Origin: Microbacterium immunditiarum
GTDB lineage: Bacteria > Actinomycetota > Actinomycetes > Actinomycetales > Microbacteriaceae
Assembly: GCF_013409785.1 (NCBI RefSeq)
Contig: NZ_JACCBV010000001.1
Location: 744,001-808,000, forward strand
Direction: 5' to 3'
Length of the DNA stretch: 64,000 nucleotides
This document shows, piece after piece, positions 61,164 to 64,000 of the stretch; the stretch's first letter is position 1; the number at the start of each line of letters is the position of its first letter. Position numbers and translations under genes: made by a program. A model generated the notes under the pieces. It was not told the origin of the DNA. It searched no databases and worked only from the letters and a program-made list of their open reading frames with translations.

Positions 61164-62915
61164 TCACTCCTCCCCACGGAGCCGTAGTTGGAGGCTCACT
61201 TGATCGGCGTCGAGCTCGGCGAGCGCGTGACGCAGGATCTGCGAGCTGAACTCGCCGCCGGAGCTGAGCTCGACGAGCCGTGCGCGCATCGCCTCGATCA
61301 TCGCGATCCGCAGCTCGAGGAGGTCGCGCGTCAGCCCGGTCTCCTCGTCTTCGGGCGGCCGGATGAGGCGCTTCCCGACGCGGTCCGTGAGCTCGGTCGG
61401 GTACGGGGTGCCGTCGCGTCTGCGGGTCGTCTCCGACAGGGCGGATGCCGCGGCCTCCCGCAGCTCGTCGTCGAGGCGCTTCTGCTGCGCGCGGTCCAGG
61501 GACTCGTCGGGCGGGTCGATGCGCAGCATCCGCACCAGTGCGGGAAGGGTGAAACCCTGCAGCATGAGGCTCCCGACCGCGACGAGGAACGCCACGAACA
61601 CGAGCAGCGCGCGCTCAGGCGTGTCGTGCGGAAGGGTCTGCGCCGCGGCGAGCGTCACGACTCCGCGCATGCCCGCCCACACGATGACCGTGCCGTGCTT
61701 CCACCCGAGCGGCGACGCGTTGTAGTAGTCGATGTCGGCGAGCGCGGTGCGCACGCGGCGTCGCAGGAGGTCCATGCGCCGCTCGACGTGCTCGGGGCTG
61801 CGCGGGCCGCGCGCGGAGGCCGGCGGCGTCTCGGCCGCGACGTGGTTCAGCCGCTTCGTGTACTCGTCGAGCCTGCGCTGCCGGACGCGGGCGCGCCTCG
61901 CCTGCAGCCACACGATGAACGCGACGTATGCGGTGCGCACGACGAGCACGATCGCGAGGGCGACCGCGGCGAGCCACACGCCGTGCCAGATGCCCTCTTC
62001 GCTCTCGCCGTTCGCGCGCGCGATCTCCTTCAGCTCGAGGCCCATCACGAGGAAGACCGCGCCCTCGAGCACGAGTTCGACCGTGCGCCAGTTGACCCGG
62101 TCGGACAAGCGCTGCTCGGGCGTGAACCACCGCGCGGATCCTTGGCCCGTGACGATGCCGGCGACGACCGCGGCGACCAGGCCCGATCCGCCGAGGTGCT
62201 CGGTCGGAAGATACGCCGCGAACGGCACGACGAACCCGATCGCGGTGTTGGCGGCGGGGTTGGAGATGAGCGCGCGCACGCGCAGGTTGACATATCCGAT
62301 GATCCCGCCGACGATGAGCGCCGCGACCACGCCCCACACGAAGGCGCCGAAGAACCCGGGTCGCGCGACCTCCTCGACCTCCTGCACCACGGTCGAGGCG
62401 CCGACAGCGGATGCCGCGACCGCCGTGCGCAGCAGCACGAGGGACGTCGCATCGTTGAGCAGGCTCTCGCCCTCGAGCAGCGTCACCACGCGACTCGACA
62501 TGCCCAGGCGCTTGACGATCGACGTCGCGACGGCGTCGGTCGGACTGAGGATCGCCCCCAGCGCGAGCGCCAGCATGAAGTCGAGGTCGGGCAGCACCGC
62601 CTGGAAGAAGAACGCGAGCGCGACGGCGCTCATCACGACCAGCAGCGCCGACAGCCCCACGACCGGGCCGAAGTCGCGGCGGAACTCGATCGCGGGGAGG
62701 TTGACCGCCGCCGAGTAGAGCAGGGGCGGCAGCACGCCCACGATGATGAACTCGGGGTCGACCTGGACGGCCGGCACGAAGGGCAGCAGGCTCACGACGA
62801 GACCGATCATCACGAGGATGAGGGGTCCGGCGATGCGGACCTTGGGGGCGATGGCGGTCGCGACCGCGATGACGACGATGGCGAGGATGGCGAGGGCGAG
62901 GGGGTCTTCGATCAC
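61164..62915 (-). CDS. CPA1-family Na+/H+ antiporter
   Basis: 583 residues from a GTG at 62915. About twelve hydrophobic segments in the first ~420 residues; [10 protein letters not shown] and [12 protein letters not shown] contain the ion-binding Asp residues of NhaP-type CPA1 antiporters. The C-terminal ~120 residues are a soluble regulatory tail rich in Arg, Glu and Leu. It exchanges sodium for protons to hold pH and salt balance. The GTG overlaps the malate dehydrogenase stop by 4 bp, so the two are translationally coupled. Confidence 0.92.
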   Translation of the reverse strand: MIEDPLALAILAIVVIAVATAIAPKVRIAGPLILVMIGLVVSLLPFVPAVQVDPEFIIVGVLPPLLYSAAVNLPAIEFRRDFGPVVGLSALLVVMSAVALAFFFQAVLPDLDFMLALALGAILSPTDAVATSIVKRLGMSSRVVTLLEGESLLNDATSLVLLRTAVAASAVGASTVVQEVEEVARPGFFGAFVWGVVAALIVGGIIGYVNLRVRALISNPAANTAIGFVVPFAAYLPTEHLGGSGLVAAVVAGIVTGQGSARWFTPEQRLSDRVNWRTVELVLEGAVFLVMGLELKEIARANGESEEGIWHGVWLAAVALAIVLVVRTAYVAFIVWLQARRARVRQRRLDEYTKRLNHVAAETPPASARGPRSPEHVERRMDLLRRRVRTALADIDYYNASPLGWKHGTVIVWAGMRGVVTLAAAQTLPHDTPERALLVFVAFLVAVGSLMLQGFTLPALVRMLRIDPPDESLDRAQQKRLDDELREAAASALSETTRRRDGTPYPTELTDRVGKRLIRPPEDEETGLTRDLLELRIAMIEAMRARLVELSSGGEFSSQILRHALAELDADQVSLQLRLRGEE

Positions 62916-63907
62916 ACGACCCCCCACGCCGCCACGGCATCGCGTTCGGTCATGAGCTCGGCCACCGACCGGTCGAGGCGCTCGCGAGCGCGCTCGTCGA
63001 GGGGAAGGCCCTCGATCACGCGGTAGCCCGAGCCGTCCGACGAGACGGGGAACGAGCACACGAGCCCCTCCGGGACGCCGTACTCGCCGCGCGAGACGAC
63101 GGCAGCCGAGGTCCACTCCGTGCCGAAGTGCTCGTCACGCACGTGCTGGAGGGTCGCGTTGGCGGCGGATGCCACCGACGAAGATCCTCGCACGTCGATG
63201 ATCTCCTGCCCGCGCTTGGCCACGCGCGGCACGAACTCGTCGTCGAGCCAGCGCGTCGCCGCATCCGCGCCGCCGAATCGCTCCGCGAGCAGCTCGGGAA
63301 CCGGGCGCCCCGCAGCTGTCGCGTAGGTCACGTCGGGGAACTGCGTCGCGGAGTGGTTCCCCCACACCGCGACGCGGTCGATCTCGCCCGCCCTCATCCC
63401 GAGTGCCTCGGAGAGCTGCCCGACCGCACGGTCGTGGTCGAGGCGCGTGAGCGCGGTGATCCGGTCGCGCGGGATGTCGGGGGCGGATGCCGCGAGCACG
63501 AGCGCGTTGGTGTTGGCGGGGTTGCCCACCACGACGATCCGCACATCGTCAGCGGCGACGGCGCCCAGGGCTTCGCCCTGGGGTCCGAAGATCCCGGCGT
63601 TCGCCGCGAGCAGGTCGGCCCGCTCCATGCCCGGGCCTCGGGGGCGCGCCCCGACGAGCAGGGCGACCTGGCAGCCGTCGAACGCGACACGGGGGTCGTC
63701 GGTGAGTTCGACGTCGTCGAGCAGCGGGAAGGCGCAGTCCTGCAGTTCGAGCACGGCGCCCTCGGCGCTGCGCAGGCCCTGCGGGATCTCGAGGAGTCGG
63801 AGCCGCACGGGCCGATCGCCGAGCATGTCGCCCGCCGCGATGCGGAAGAGGAGTGCGTATCCGATCTGGCCTCCTGCACCCGTGAGCGTCACGGTCAAGG
63901 GGTCCAT
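62912..63907 (-). CDS. mdh: Malate dehydrogenase
   Basis: 331 residues. The NAD-binding G-A-G-G-Q-I-G-Y lies at residues 10-17, the active loop Arg residues are in [10 protein letters not shown], and the catalytic His is in V-W-G-N-H-S-A-T-Q. It oxidises malate to oxaloacetate in the TCA cycle. TAGGCT 6 nt before the ATG points to a leaderless mRNA. Its stop overlaps the antiporter start. Confidence 0.95.
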   Translation of the reverse strand: MDPLTVTLTGAGGQIGYALLFRIAAGDMLGDRPVRLRLLEIPQGLRSAEGAVLELQDCAFPLLDDVELTDDPRVAFDGCQVALLVGARPRGPGMERADLLAANAGIFGPQGEALGAVAADDVRIVVVGNPANTNALVLAASAPDIPRDRITALTRLDHDRAVGQLSEALGMRAGEIDRVAVWGNHSATQFPDVTYATAAGRPVPELLAERFGGADAATRWLDDEFVPRVAKRGQEIIDVRGSSSVASAANATLQHVRDEHFGTEWTSAAVVSRGEYGVPEGLVCSFPVSSDGSGYRVIEGLPLDERARERLDRSVAELMTERDAVAAWGVV

Positions 63908-63913
63908 GTGCAG

Positions 63914-63919
63914 AGCCTA
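63914..63919 (-). promoter_or_regulatory. -10 element of mdh (leaderless)
   Basis: TAGGCT on the minus strand with a 6-nt spacer to the ATG at 63907. Confidence 0.45.
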
Positions 63920-63926
63920 TGCCCGG

Positions 63927-63932
63927 TACCGT
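63927..63932 (+). promoter_or_regulatory. -10 element of the divergent gene (leaderless)
   Basis: TACCGT with a 6-nt spacer to the ATG at 63939. Confidence 0.45.
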
Positions 63933-63938
63933 GGCGCC

Positions 63939-64000
63939 ATGACGTTCAACGACAACGCGAGCGTGGGCGGCAACCGGGCCCGGCGCCGCGGCGGCGCCAT
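63939..64000 (+). CDS. N-terminus of an unidentified protein, cut by window edge
   Basis: Twenty codons are visible, starting M-T-F-N-D-N-A-S and then Gly/Arg-rich. The start is supported by TACCGT 6 nt upstream. The beginning resembles actinobacterial YpfJ-type neutral zinc metallopeptidases, but twenty residues cannot settle it. Confidence 0.35.
   Translation, partial: MTFNDNASVGGNRARRRGGA

Noticed and set aside
60599..61177. Active mobile element marked by a resolvase gene
   Set aside because: The active-site Ser is missing, and there are no terminal repeats, transposase or integration site around it.

Overview
The window reads as chromosomal DNA of a high-GC actinobacterium, most likely a Microbacterium-like member of the Microbacteriaceae. 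Signs are the strong C/G preference at third codon positions, many GTG starts, many leaderless promoters (TANNNT about 6-7 nt before the start codon), the constant word GGATGCCGC/GCGGCATCC in genes and gaps, and Rv2578c-type, ECF, RecQ and STPK/FHA genes of actinobacterial type. I see no rRNA or tRNA genes, CRISPR arrays, insertion sequences or prophage.

Layout. 1-4106: the acidic C-terminal tail of a truncated gene, then a lipoprotein and a large STAND-type NTPase on the minus strand. 4433-9221: a DEAD-box RNA helicase with a structured leader, a tetR-glycosyltransferase unit, and a divergent alpha/beta hydrolase sharing a perfect TetR-type operator. 9237-12717: a radical SAM protein interrupted by a homing-endonuclease intein, with a LexA-box promoter, and an acyl-CoA dehydrogenase. 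12829-17023: a GNAT enzyme and an ECF transporter (S, double-ATPase A, T). 17166-24882: a secreted subtilase, pirin, a small GNAT and a DUF3516-type helicase. 24961-31129: a LuxR-type (LAL) regulator facing a methyltransferase, a glycosyltransferase and an alpha/beta hydrolase. 31112-31330: two palindromic repeats and a G-rich tract. 31433-43768: recQ, an RNA methyltransferase, fhs, glutathione peroxidase, a GH16-like protein, a zinc alcohol dehydrogenase, an acyl-CoA oxidase, a zinc-ribbon protein, an AAA ATPase and tag.

43951-60556 is the most interesting block: nine tightly coupled plus-strand genes. They encode a 2023-residue membrane-anchored cadherin-like/FN3 protein, MoxR ATPase, DUF58, a transglutaminase-like membrane protein whose catalytic Cys is Asp, RDD-FHA, PP2C phosphatase, FHA, Ser/Thr kinase and a second degenerate FHA protein with a helical tail. 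Six of the seven junctions after moxR overlap by 4 bp or 1 bp stop-start, and the seventh also overlaps. The proteins share D/E-x-T-L/V motifs that look like phosphoacceptor sites. I infer a phospho-regulated envelope assembly or adhesion machine; its function is not established.

60599-64000: a degenerate resolvase-like zinc protein, a CPA1 Na+/H+ antiporter translationally coupled to malate dehydrogenase, and the first codons of a divergent gene.
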